From Paracoccaceae bacterium (GTDB taxonomy: Bacteria > Pseudomonadota > Alphaproteobacteria > Rhodobacterales > Rhodobacteraceae): a stretch of DNA of 8,468 nucleotides. The stretch's first letter is position 1, and each line of letters starts with the position of its first letter. The notes beneath the pieces are model-generated. The model saw nothing but the letters and a program-made list of their open reading frames with translations, was not told the origin of the DNA and ran no database searches. Where the stretch lies: the NCBI GenBank assembly GCA_015485015.1, contig WFUK01000369.1, positions 1-8,468 of the forward strand, in the 5' to 3' direction. Shown here piece after piece: positions 1 to 5,321 of the stretch. A program made the translations under genes and the position numbers.

Positions 1-1860
1 GCGCTTGCCTTTGGCGAGGCGGGCCTGTTCGAGGTGCGCCGCCGCGAGCTTTCGCGCCAGTTGGAAAGCCAAAACGCGCTTTTCCGCATCCGGTATAATG
101 CCTCTCTGATCAGCGATCTTGCCGCCCGCTTCGCCACCGATGCCGAAGCCAGCCTGGCCACACAGCGGCTAGATACCGCCACCTCGATCAACTTTGCCAA
201 GGGGCTGATTTCGGTGGTTTTGCTGATCAGCATCGCCGTTGCCCTGCTGGCCGCGCTTTATGTATCGGGCTATGTGACCCGCAATATCCACGCCATTTCA
301 GACGCGATGGCAAGGCTGGCCGCCGGCGACAGGCGAACCAAGCTGCGGCTGAATTTGCGGGAAAACGACGAGATCTCCAAGCTGCATCACTCCTTCCGGA
401 TATTTCGCGCCAATGCCCTGCGGCTGGATCGCAGCAATCGCCAGCTGGTGCAGCAAATCGCGCTATTTGAAAAGATTTTCGCCAATATCTCGGACGGGGT
501 GGCGATCACCTCCGATGCGGGCAGCCTGACGGCGATTAACCCCCATTTTTCCGAAGTGCTGCACCCCAATACCAAAATATCCGGCAAGACCGATATTATC
601 GATTACCTGTCCCAAACCGGATTTTCCAAAGCGGTGGCGCGGCAAAACCTCTCTGCCGGTTTTCAGGGCTTTACCGAGCTGGACAGCCTTGAGGGCCGCG
701 TGGTCGAGGTCCGCGCCTCGCGTCTGCCCGATGGTGGCGCGATCTGGCTGTTTTCCGACACCACCGAGCGGCGAAAAATGGATAGCCGGCTGCGCCAGAT
801 CCAGCATATCGAGGGGTTAAGCAAGGTTACCGGCGAGGTCGCGCATGATTTTGGCAATGTGCTTTCGGCTGTCGGCACCAATGTGCATCTGCTGCAAATC
901 GGCAGCGAGCGTGTCAGCCAGGACGAATTGCTGCGCCGCATTTCCAACGCGCTGGAAATTGGCAGCTCGCTCACCCAGCGCCTGTTGGCCTTTGCCCGAA
1001 AGCAAGCGCTGGCGCCCGAAGTGGTCGAGATTAACGAGCTGATCGAAGGGCTGGCCGATCTGGTCAGTATTGGCCTGAAAGACGGGGTGGAGCTGGATAT
1101 CTCGCGCTCGGAGGGACCGATATTTGTGAAAGTAGACCCCGGACAGCTGGAAAGCGCGATTTTGAACCTGTGCCTGAATAGCAATCAGGCAATCACCGAT
1201 GCGGGCCGGATTTCGCTTTCGATCTGCAAAGGCGAGGGGAATACCGCGCTGATCACCATTTCGGATTCCGGATGTGGCATGGATGAGGCGATACTCTCAC
1301 AAGCGATGGAGCCGTTTTTCACCGCCAGATTCGATGGGGAGGGCACAGGGCTGGGGCTTTCGATGGTCTATGGTTTTATCAAGCAAACCGGCGGCGATAT
1401 CAAGATTTCCAGCCAGCGCGGCAAAGGCACCGAGGTCCGGCTCACCCTGCCCCGTATTTCTGCCGATATGGCCCTGCCACCCCTGCTGCAAAAAACCGCG
1501 CTATTGGTTGAGGATGACCCCGAGGCGCTGGCATCAACCAAGGCGCAGCTCATCTCCAGCGGATTTCGGGTGGTTTCCGCCGCAACCTATGAAGCCGCCG
1601 TGCATGCGCTGGAAACCAGCGATGAATTTGATGCCATGGTCACGGACCTACAGCTAAATGACGGCCATTCGGGCTGGGATCTGGTGGAGAAATGCCTTGG
1701 CCTTAGCCATCATACCAGGATATTGGTCACCTCGGGCCGCATGCCCGAGCGCCATCGGTTTACCACATCCCCCCATCCGCAAGTATCCTGTAGGCCCAAG
1801 CCGTTGAATATGGAAATTCTGCGCGATGCGCTTCAGGGCGGCGCGGAAAATACCGGCTAG
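1..1860 (+). CDS. hybrid sensor histidine kinase/response regulator (5' end missing)
   Basis: The reading frame is open from base 1, so the N-terminus, probably including a first membrane segment and much of the periplasmic sensor, lies outside the window. Of the 619 visible residues, about 68-91 form a hydrophobic membrane segment, followed by a HAMP linker (about 90-142), a PAS-like domain (about 156-245), HisKA with phospho-acceptor H282 in VAHDFGNVL, and HATPase with N box (about 385-396), G1 box DSGCGM (422-427) and G2 box GEGTGLGL (446-453). A C-terminal receiver begins near 499 with acidic residues E504/D505/D506, phospho-acceptor D549, T577 and K600. The protein should sense a signal at the inner membrane, autophosphorylate and pass phosphate to its own receiver and then to an unseen partner. 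The H box has G where the HDFNN-type H box has the first N. The signal and output are unknown. The domain call is firm; no specific name is justified. Confidence 0.92.
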   Translation, partial: ALAFGEAGLFEVRRRELSRQLESQNALFRIRYNASLISDLAARFATDAEASLATQRLDTATSINFAKGLISVVLLISIAVALLAALYVSGYVTRNIHAISDAMARLAAGDRRTKLRLNLRENDEISKLHHSFRIFRANALRLDRSNRQLVQQIALFEKIFANISDGVAITSDAGSLTAINPHFSEVLHPNTKISGKTDIIDYLSQTGFSKAVARQNLSAGFQGFTELDSLEGRVVEVRASRLPDGGAIWLFSDTTERRKMDSRLRQIQHIEGLSKVTGEVAHDFGNVLSAVGTNVHLLQIGSERVSQDELLRRISNALEIGSSLTQRLLAFARKQALAPEVVEINELIEGLADLVSIGLKDGVELDISRSEGPIFVKVDPGQLESAILNLCLNSNQAITDAGRISLSICKGEGNTALITISDSGCGMDEAILSQAMEPFFTARFDGEGTGLGLSMVYGFIKQTGGDIKISSQRGKGTEVRLTLPRISADMALPPLLQKTALLVEDDPEALASTKAQLISSGFRVVSAATYEAAVHALETSDEFDAMVTDLQLNDGHSGWDLVEKCLGLSHHTRILVTSGRMPERHRFTTSPHPQVSCRPKPLNMEILRDALQGGAENTG

Positions 1861-1861
1861 G

Positions 1862-1878
1862 GCCGGGCCAAAACCGGC
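1862..1878 (+). other. small hairpin just after the kinase stop codon
   Basis: GCCGG (1862-1866) and CCGGC (1874-1878) form a 5-bp stem around a 7-nt loop, starting two bases after the kinase stop codon. No T run follows, so it is not a classical rho-independent terminator. It may stabilise the 3' end or be chance in G+C-rich DNA. Confidence 0.25.
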
Positions 1879-1949
1879 AGGTTCTGAAGGGGTCTGGACA
1901 GGAAAAATACGGGCAAACAAAAGCAACGCCAGATTTTGTTATTTCCGGC

Positions 1950-1978
1950 TTGACCCGAGCCAAAACCTAACATAGATA
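1950..1978 (+). promoter_or_regulatory. sigma70-type promoter for tRNA-Met
   Basis: A -35 element TTGACC (1950-1955) is separated by exactly 17 bp from a -10 element TAGATA (1973-1978). Transcription would start around 1985, a few bases before the mature tRNA at 1991. This is the best-matching promoter I see in the window and it implies the tRNA is transcribed independently of the kinase gene. Confidence 0.65.
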
Positions 1979-1990
1979 CAGCCTCGGTCC

Positions 1991-2067
1991 GGCGGGGTAG
2001 CTCAGTTGGTTAGAGCACGGGAATCATAATCCTGGTGTCGGGGGTTCAAATCCCTCCCCCGCTACCA
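1991..2067 (+). tRNA. tRNA-Met (CAT anticodon, elongator type)
   Basis: The 77-nt sequence folds as a complete cloverleaf with an encoded CCA end. The acceptor arm GGCGGGG pairs with CCCCGCT, including a G-U first pair. The D arm uses GCTC/GAGC. The anticodon stem CGGGA/TCCTG encloses the loop ATCATAA with anticodon CAT, and the T arm is GGGGG/CCCTC around TTCAAAT. It lacks the run of three G-C pairs flanking the anticodon loop and the 1-72 mismatch of bacterial initiator tRNAs, so it reads as elongator methionine tRNA. A CAT-anticodon tRNA-Ile2 (with modified C34) is a less likely alternative. It sits alone between the kinase gene and the convergent polysaccharide operon. Confidence 0.95.
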
Positions 2068-2124
2068 ATTATTCATTCAAAACAATTGGTAACGCCTTAA
2101 AAACGGCCCATGTATTCCCTTGCT

Positions 2125-2146
2125 ATTCCGGATTCGAGGCCGGAAT
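2125..2146. other. palindromic hairpin between tRNA-Met and the convergent operon
   Basis: ATTCCGG (2125-2131) and CCGGAAT (2140-2146) form a perfect 7-bp stem with an 8-nt loop. It lies 57 bp after the tRNA and 12 bp beyond the end of the minus-strand nucleotidyltransferase gene. It is positioned to act as a bidirectional 3'-end structure. Only three T residues follow on the plus strand and none on the minus strand, so it is at best a weak terminator. Confidence 0.4.
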
Positions 2147-2158
2147 TTGCGGCGCGGG

Positions 2159-2932
2159 CTATTGCGCAATTTTGCGGATCAGGGCTTTTGTGGTTTCGGG
2201 GGCGGGGGCATTAACCAGCCCGGTATATTCATCCGGCGTGCCGCAAAAGGTGACCTCGCTTTGCGCCACCAGATGGTATTTCACCAATTTCCCCGCCGCC
2301 AGCAGCGTATTATATAGCGGCGCAACATAGCGCTCGCCGCCTTGCAACTGCGATAGTTCCATATCCAGCGTTTGCTCGAAGGCCGCGCTGAAATCCTGCA
2401 TCCGGCGGAAATAATATAGCCCCGTGGAGCAAAGCTCGGACACCCGCTCTTTTTCCGTGACGCGCTTAGCGGTATGATCGGGACCGGGCAAAACAAACGA
2501 CCAGTGATCGCCCTCGCCAATAAAAACCTCCAGATAGCCATCGGCGTTTTCCATGCCCTCGGGCAGGATGAAATCAGACTGGAAGGAATCGATATTGAAG
2601 ATCACCATCGGATCATCGGGAGCCAGCCCGGCCTGCTTGGCAGCGATCCATACCGTCTCGGCCTGCCCGCTGGTGGGGCCGTCGAGCTTGACTATCTGGA
2701 TGTTTTCCGCCGGAATTCCCATCTTTTGGCATTTATCTTGCACAAAAGCCTCGGTATCCGCATCCTCGCGAAAGGCAAAAATGAAATTATGGCCGGAAAA
2801 ATAGCGCTCAAAGCCGATCACCGCATGCTCGAACACGCTAAACCCGTGCAGATCCAGCATATATTTGGGCACCTTATAGCCCGCATTGGTAAAGCGCTGG
2901 CTTAAACCGCCCATTGGGAAGATAAAATTCAT
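2159..2932 (-). CDS. sugar nucleotidyltransferase-like protein (capsule/surface polysaccharide type)
   Basis: This 257-residue protein has the layout of NTP-sugar pyrophosphorylases with a GT-A-like fold. A glycine/arginine nucleotide-binding loop MGGLSQRF (7-14) is followed by K20 and K23 in the KVPKYML segment. GPTSGQAETVW (85-95) matches the base- and sugar-recognition region. FNIDSF carries a likely metal-binding D115, and STGLYYF (169-175) and CGTPDEY (230-236) match later pyrophosphorylase signatures. It probably joins a nucleotide to a phosphorylated sugar or alcohol to give an activated donor in the cytoplasm. It is the last gene of the operon; its ATG overlaps the stop of the preceding gene as ATGA (2932-2929), and a strong GGAGG (2941-2937) lies 4 nt before the start. 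The nucleotide and sugar used cannot be read from sequence. The family call is solid, the substrate unknown. Confidence 0.85.
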   Translation of the reverse strand: MNFIFPMGGLSQRFTNAGYKVPKYMLDLHGFSVFEHAVIGFERYFSGHNFIFAFREDADTEAFVQDKCQKMGIPAENIQIVKLDGPTSGQAETVWIAAKQAGLAPDDPMVIFNIDSFQSDFILPEGMENADGYLEVFIGEGDHWSFVLPGPDHTAKRVTEKERVSELCSTGLYYFRRMQDFSAAFEQTLDMELSQLQGGERYVAPLYNTLLAAGKLVKYHLVAQSEVTFCGTPDEYTGLVNAPAPETTKALIRKIAQ

Positions 2933-4545
2933 TTCGCCTCCAAAGAAAGATGCGCCATCCGTAAACCATTGGCAAATAGGTGCTTTTGTCGTTGCGGTGA
3001 ATCCGCGTGCAGCGGCAGCATCGAGAAAAACAGCAGCGCCGTCATCGCCAGCAACTCGGGTTTTTCGATGCCGAATTGCCGCTCGGCCAGATCAAACAGC
3101 ACCTCGGACATGCGCAAAGGCTCGGGCATATCGGATGGGGTAAACTCCCACTCCGTCGGGCTATGCTCGATCAGGCGGCTGCGATTATTCAGGATATGGT
3201 CGTATTTGCCGATCACCGAATGGGCGAGCTTGGCAACATCATAGCGATGATCGCCAAAATAGGTTGGCAGCCCGCTCCATGTCATGGCGCGGGGATCAAT
3301 CGTCAGCACCCGCGTGGCCTTAAAATCATAAAAGGTGTTCCCGAAAAAGAAATCCCCGTGCATAAGCCGGATATCCTCGGGCGCGGTTGGGCGGATTTTG
3401 CCCAAAAGCGCCTCGATCAGATCGCCAATCGCACCGCTGGCCTTGCCATTCAGGGTGATATCATCGCCAAAGCCCGCCCCCTGCGCCCGCACATATTCGC
3501 CAAACCTGACTCTGGTTTTCTCGGCAAACATATGGGTGAAAAACTCAGCCGCAAAAGCAGCAGAGCTTTCGGGAGCGTCCGGCGCAGGCCGATGCTGGCC
3601 CGCCACCTCCAGAAACTGAAAACAGCCGGTCAGAATGCCCGACCACACATGCCCCGGCAAATTGCCAAAAACAAACAGGTCGCTCAAGAGCGGCTGATAG
3701 ATATATTCAAGGCTATAGCCCGCCCGATGATCCCGATCCGAGGTCCCGAGATAGCGCGGCGCATAGGGGCGCAGATCATAGGGAAGATCGCGAAACCAGA
3801 GCGCCTCGGCCCGCATTTTATTGGTTTGCTCGGAAGATTTCCGCAGCACGATGCCGTTGGATTCGATGCTGTTAAACGCCCGCGCCACCGCAAAATCGCG
3901 CTTGGATTGGTAATAAAGCGCCAAATGGCCAAAATCAAACCATGTCTCCACCGGCGCTTTGGCAAAGGGCTTTTGCCGCTCGTAGATATTGAGGGCGCCG
4001 ATGAAATTATCCGCCGCCGTCAGCGCCGATTTAAGCAGATCACCATCGGACATCTTGAAATGCCCGCACAGAATACGGCGCTCGGCCAGCCCCTCGCCAT
4101 GGCCGGAAATGAAGGGGGTATCGGGGGTGTCGGGCGAATGATAGGACCAGAAATGGTTGGATGGATCATCCTGATAAGAGACCAGATCAGGATATTGGCT
4201 TTTGCGGCCCTGCACCAAAGTATCGCCAAATAGTAGCTCGATCGGGCCGGTTTGACCAATCGCATCCAGCGCAAACAAGGCGGAATCCCGCAGGCTCAAT
4301 CCGGCGGGCGGGCGCAGCACGGTGATCGCCAGCCGGTCCAGATTCTCCTGATCCACCGGCAATACCGGATAATCTTGCGGCAGGGTCAGAAATATCCGCC
4401 CCTCCGCCAGCCGGCTTTGATGCTCAAACAATCGCTGCCCGCCAAGGGGCAAAAAGGCGGGCGGGATATAGCCCAGCTCGGCGGCCATATCATCGCCGAT
4501 ATAGGCCGCGGAAAGGATCAGGAAAACGGATTCAGCTTCGGTCAT
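2929..4545 (-). CDS. bidomain protein: GT-A/nucleotidyltransferase-like N-terminus plus APH/choline-kinase-like C-terminus
   Basis: The 538-residue product appears to have two parts. Residues about 5-180 look like a GT-A/MobA-like fold, with a PLGGQRLFEHQ segment (33-43) resembling the start of sugar nucleotidyltransferases and FGDT (107-110) in the place of a metal-binding acidic motif, though the nucleotide loop is degenerate. Residues about 230-500 resemble aminoglycoside phosphotransferase/choline kinase proteins. An N-lobe segment VLRKSS (233-238) and KMRAEALWF (243-251) supply Lys and Glu. The catalytic loop is HGDFFFGN (H396, D398, N403), the metal-binding Asp is D417 in TIDPR, and DHRYDVAKLAHSV (432-444) follows. 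A role in phosphorylating a sugar or alcohol for surface polysaccharide is likely. The start overlaps the end of the HAD gene by 14 bp and has only a weak ribosome-binding site, suggesting translational coupling. Whether the N-terminal half is catalytic is uncertain. Confidence 0.75.
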   Translation of the reverse strand: MTEAESVFLILSAAYIGDDMAAELGYIPPAFLPLGGQRLFEHQSRLAEGRIFLTLPQDYPVLPVDQENLDRLAITVLRPPAGLSLRDSALFALDAIGQTGPIELLFGDTLVQGRKSQYPDLVSYQDDPSNHFWSYHSPDTPDTPFISGHGEGLAERRILCGHFKMSDGDLLKSALTAADNFIGALNIYERQKPFAKAPVETWFDFGHLALYYQSKRDFAVARAFNSIESNGIVLRKSSEQTNKMRAEALWFRDLPYDLRPYAPRYLGTSDRDHRAGYSLEYIYQPLLSDLFVFGNLPGHVWSGILTGCFQFLEVAGQHRPAPDAPESSAAFAAEFFTHMFAEKTRVRFGEYVRAQGAGFGDDITLNGKASGAIGDLIEALLGKIRPTAPEDIRLMHGDFFFGNTFYDFKATRVLTIDPRAMTWSGLPTYFGDHRYDVAKLAHSVIGKYDHILNNRSRLIEHSPTEWEFTPSDMPEPLRMSEVLFDLAERQFGIEKPELLAMTALLFFSMLPLHADSPQRQKHLFANGLRMAHLSLEAK

Positions 4546-4903
4546 TGATCAGCTCGATAATCTGCTCATAGCTGAGCGAGGTAAATTCTTTTGGCCGGAT
4601 GGCTTTATCATCGACATAAAATCCATCTTCCCCGCACCACGGCTTGCCAACGCGGATTTCATCATAAGGCACCTCGTGCTTGGCCAGCCATTCGATGATG
4701 ACAGGCACGGTATTGGCAATGATTTTGCCCTCGTTTCCCGCATAGGTGCGCATATTTCGCGCGGTGCTGATCACAATCGAAAACCCCCGCGCGCGGTAGG
4801 TTTTCAGCATTTCGATCACCGCAATATTGGGTGGCTTATCGGCATATTCAGCGCCATCATTCACCGTAATCGTGTCGTCCAGATCAATAACTATTTGCTT
4901 CAT
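4532..4903 (-). CDS. small HAD-superfamily phosphatase of capsule-biosynthesis type
   Basis: This 123-residue protein contains all four HAD motifs: I, DLDDT with nucleophile D7 and acid/base D9; II, S46/T47 in VISTARN; III, K87 in VGKPWCG; IV, D98/D99 in FYVDDKAIRP. Its short length, with almost no cap domain, fits small HAD phosphatases found in capsule loci, so it should remove phosphate from a small metabolite such as a sugar phosphate. I start it at the ATG at 4903 because the protein then begins directly with the MKQIVIDLDDT strand and a GGGAA lies just upstream (4912-4908). An in-frame ATG 12 codons earlier (4939) has no visible ribosome-binding site. It is the first gene of the operon, under a promoter-like sequence at 4978-4950. 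The substrate is unknown. Confidence 0.87.
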   Translation of the reverse strand: MKQIVIDLDDTITVNDGAEYADKPPNIAVIEMLKTYRARGFSIVISTARNMRTYAGNEGKIIANTVPVIIEWLAKHEVPYDEIRVGKPWCGEDGFYVDDKAIRPKEFTSLSYEQIIELINDRS

Positions 4904-4949
4904 AAAATTCCCAGCGGTTTGGGGCCGCGCCCTATGCAATATCCGCCGC

Positions 4950-4978
4950 AGGATACATGCTCACCCTCTTGTTCACAA
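4950..4978 (-). promoter_or_regulatory. promoter of the HAD/kinase-like/nucleotidyltransferase operon
   Basis: On the minus strand TTGTGA (4978-4973) is followed after exactly 17 bp by TATCCT (4955-4950). A start near 4942 would give a leader of about 40 nt before the HAD gene ATG at 4903. The -10 match is moderate, so this is a good candidate only. Confidence 0.5.
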
Positions 4979-5068
4979 GCCGCAGCCCCTATGGCTTTCT
5001 ATTATTTATTCTCTTGCCGATTTTACAAAAGCTACCCCCATCGCCAATTTCGCCAGCCATTTCCCGCC

Positions 5069-5109
5069 AAAAGCCCCCGCCGCCATGCCACGGCGTCGGG
5101 ATGGCGGGG
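5069..5109 (-). terminator. weak terminator-like hairpin on the minus strand
   Basis: CCCCGCC (5075-5081) and GGCGGGG (5103-5109) form a 7-bp G-C stem. Its 21-nt loop contains smaller GCC/GGC pairing. Read on the minus strand it is followed by GC and four T residues (5072-5069). It could be a second or backup terminator for a minus-strand transcript from the cas9 leader, or a structural element of a longer RNA. The long loop and short T run make it weaker than the hairpin at 5187-5213. Confidence 0.35.
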
Positions 5110-5137
5110 CGTTCAACCGATGAAACCGGTAATTGAT

Positions 5138-5184
5138 TTTCGGGATTGGCCGAAATCAAGAATGGCGTTTTCTGGCTCCCGAAA
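5138..5184 (-). repeat. 8-bp inverted repeat adjacent to the minus-strand terminator
   Basis: TTTCGGGA (5138-5145) and TCCCGAAA (5177-5184) are perfect inverted arms. After a 3-nt bulge, GCC (5149-5151) pairs with GGC (5174-5176). On the minus strand it begins three bases after the T run of the hairpin at 5187-5213, so it would form only in a read-through product. It may be a further hairpin of a longer structured RNA or a protein-binding site; I cannot distinguish these. Confidence 0.4.
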
Positions 5185-5186
5185 CC

Positions 5187-5213
5187 AAAAAGCACGGGCC
5201 GTAGCCCGCGCTT
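5187..5213 (-). terminator. rho-independent terminator, minus strand, upstream of cas9
   Basis: Read on the minus strand, AAGCGCGGGC pairs with GCCCGTGCTT around the 4-nt loop TACG. This gives a 10-bp stem with one G-U pair, and the last two T of the stem run on into three more (TTTTT, 5191-5187). Read on the plus strand the same position has an A-C mismatch and no T run follows. Both the wobble and the T tract therefore show that the functional orientation is minus. No protein gene on the minus strand lies upstream of it except antisense to cas9, so it points to an unannotated short transcript starting in the cas9 leader. Confidence 0.7.
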
Positions 5214-5259
5214 GAATGTGGTGCAATCGAATGCTTGTTAACGACTCGACTGTGGTTTC
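5187..5259 (-). ncRNA. candidate small RNA divergent from cas9, possibly tracrRNA
   Basis: A strong minus-strand terminator lies inside the cas9 leader with no gene to terminate, implying a short transcript from between it and cas9. The best -10-like element on that strand is TATAGAT (5271-5265), giving a start near 5259 and an RNA of about 73 nt that ends in the terminator stem. The upstream TTGACT (5299-5294) is 22 bp away, too far for a standard promoter, so the 5' end is uncertain. Type II CRISPR loci need a tracrRNA of similar size, often near cas9, with an anti-repeat 5' part and 3' hairpins. The 5' part here (about 5259-5214) would be the anti-repeat candidate. No CRISPR repeat is in view to test pairing, so tracrRNA identity is inference. 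Confidence 0.35.
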
Positions 5260-5285
5260 TGAATATCTATAGGTTGCATTAAAAT
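5257..5285 (+). promoter_or_regulatory. possible cas9 promoter
   Basis: A good -10 element TAAAAT (5280-5285) is preceded after 17 bp by a poor -35 element TTCTGA (5257-5262). A start near 5292 would leave a leader of about 30 nt that begins close to the hairpin over the ribosome-binding site. An alternative -10 is TATCTA (5264-5269). The call is tentative. Confidence 0.35.
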
Positions 5286-5299
5286 GGAAACGGAGTCAA

Positions 5300-5315
5300 C
5301 CTTCTGTAGAAGGAG
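5300..5315 (+). promoter_or_regulatory. cas9: cas9 Shine-Dalgarno sequence inside a small hairpin
   Basis: AAGGAG (5310-5315) lies 6 nt before the cas9 ATG at 5322 and fixes that start. CCTTC (5300-5304) is perfectly complementary to GAAGG (5309-5313) with a TGTA loop, so most of the Shine-Dalgarno can be masked in a 5-bp hairpin. Temperature, a small RNA or ribosome loading might affect cas9 translation through it, but the stem is short and may be marginal. Confidence 0.55.
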
Positions 5316-5321
5316 ATCATC

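Larger units (their letters stand above)
4904..5321. other. 418-bp noncoding divergent region between the polysaccharide operon and cas9
   Basis: No convincing protein-coding gene is visible here on either strand; the open frames present lack family motifs and ribosome-binding sites. The region holds the minus-strand promoter of the HAD operon, three inverted repeats best read on the minus strand (5069-5109, 5138-5184, 5187-5213), the cas9 promoter and ribosome-binding site, and GANTC sites at 5243 and 5293, with a third just inside cas9 at 5326. It is long for a simple divergent promoter region, which leaves room for a small RNA gene. No CRISPR repeat is recognisable in it. Confidence 0.8.

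Noticed and set aside
1991..2067. tRNA-Met as an integration site for an island carrying cas9.
   Set aside because: I saw no second copy of the tRNA 3' end, no integrase and no transposase in the window, so there is no evidence of an att site.
3007..4233. 408-codon plus-strand frame opposite the kinase-like gene.
   Set aside because: The minus-strand product carries HGD...N...D kinase motifs and fits an operon with overlapping starts and stops. The plus-strand frame has no recognisable motifs and is a codon-bias shadow.
4904..4939. Longer N-terminus of the HAD protein from an upstream in-frame ATG at 4939.
   Set aside because: There is no ribosome-binding site before it, and the 12 extra residues precede the beta-strand that normally begins HAD phosphatases.
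5187..5213. The hairpin as a plus-strand terminator or attenuator in front of cas9.
   Set aside because: On the plus strand the stem has an A-C mismatch and is followed by GAATGTG, not a T tract. The minus orientation fits much better.
4904..5321. A CRISPR array or degenerate repeats in the cas9 leader.
   Set aside because: I found no regularly spaced direct repeats of 24-40 bp. The only repeats are short inverted arms and a trivial CGACTCGACT stutter at 5242-5251.
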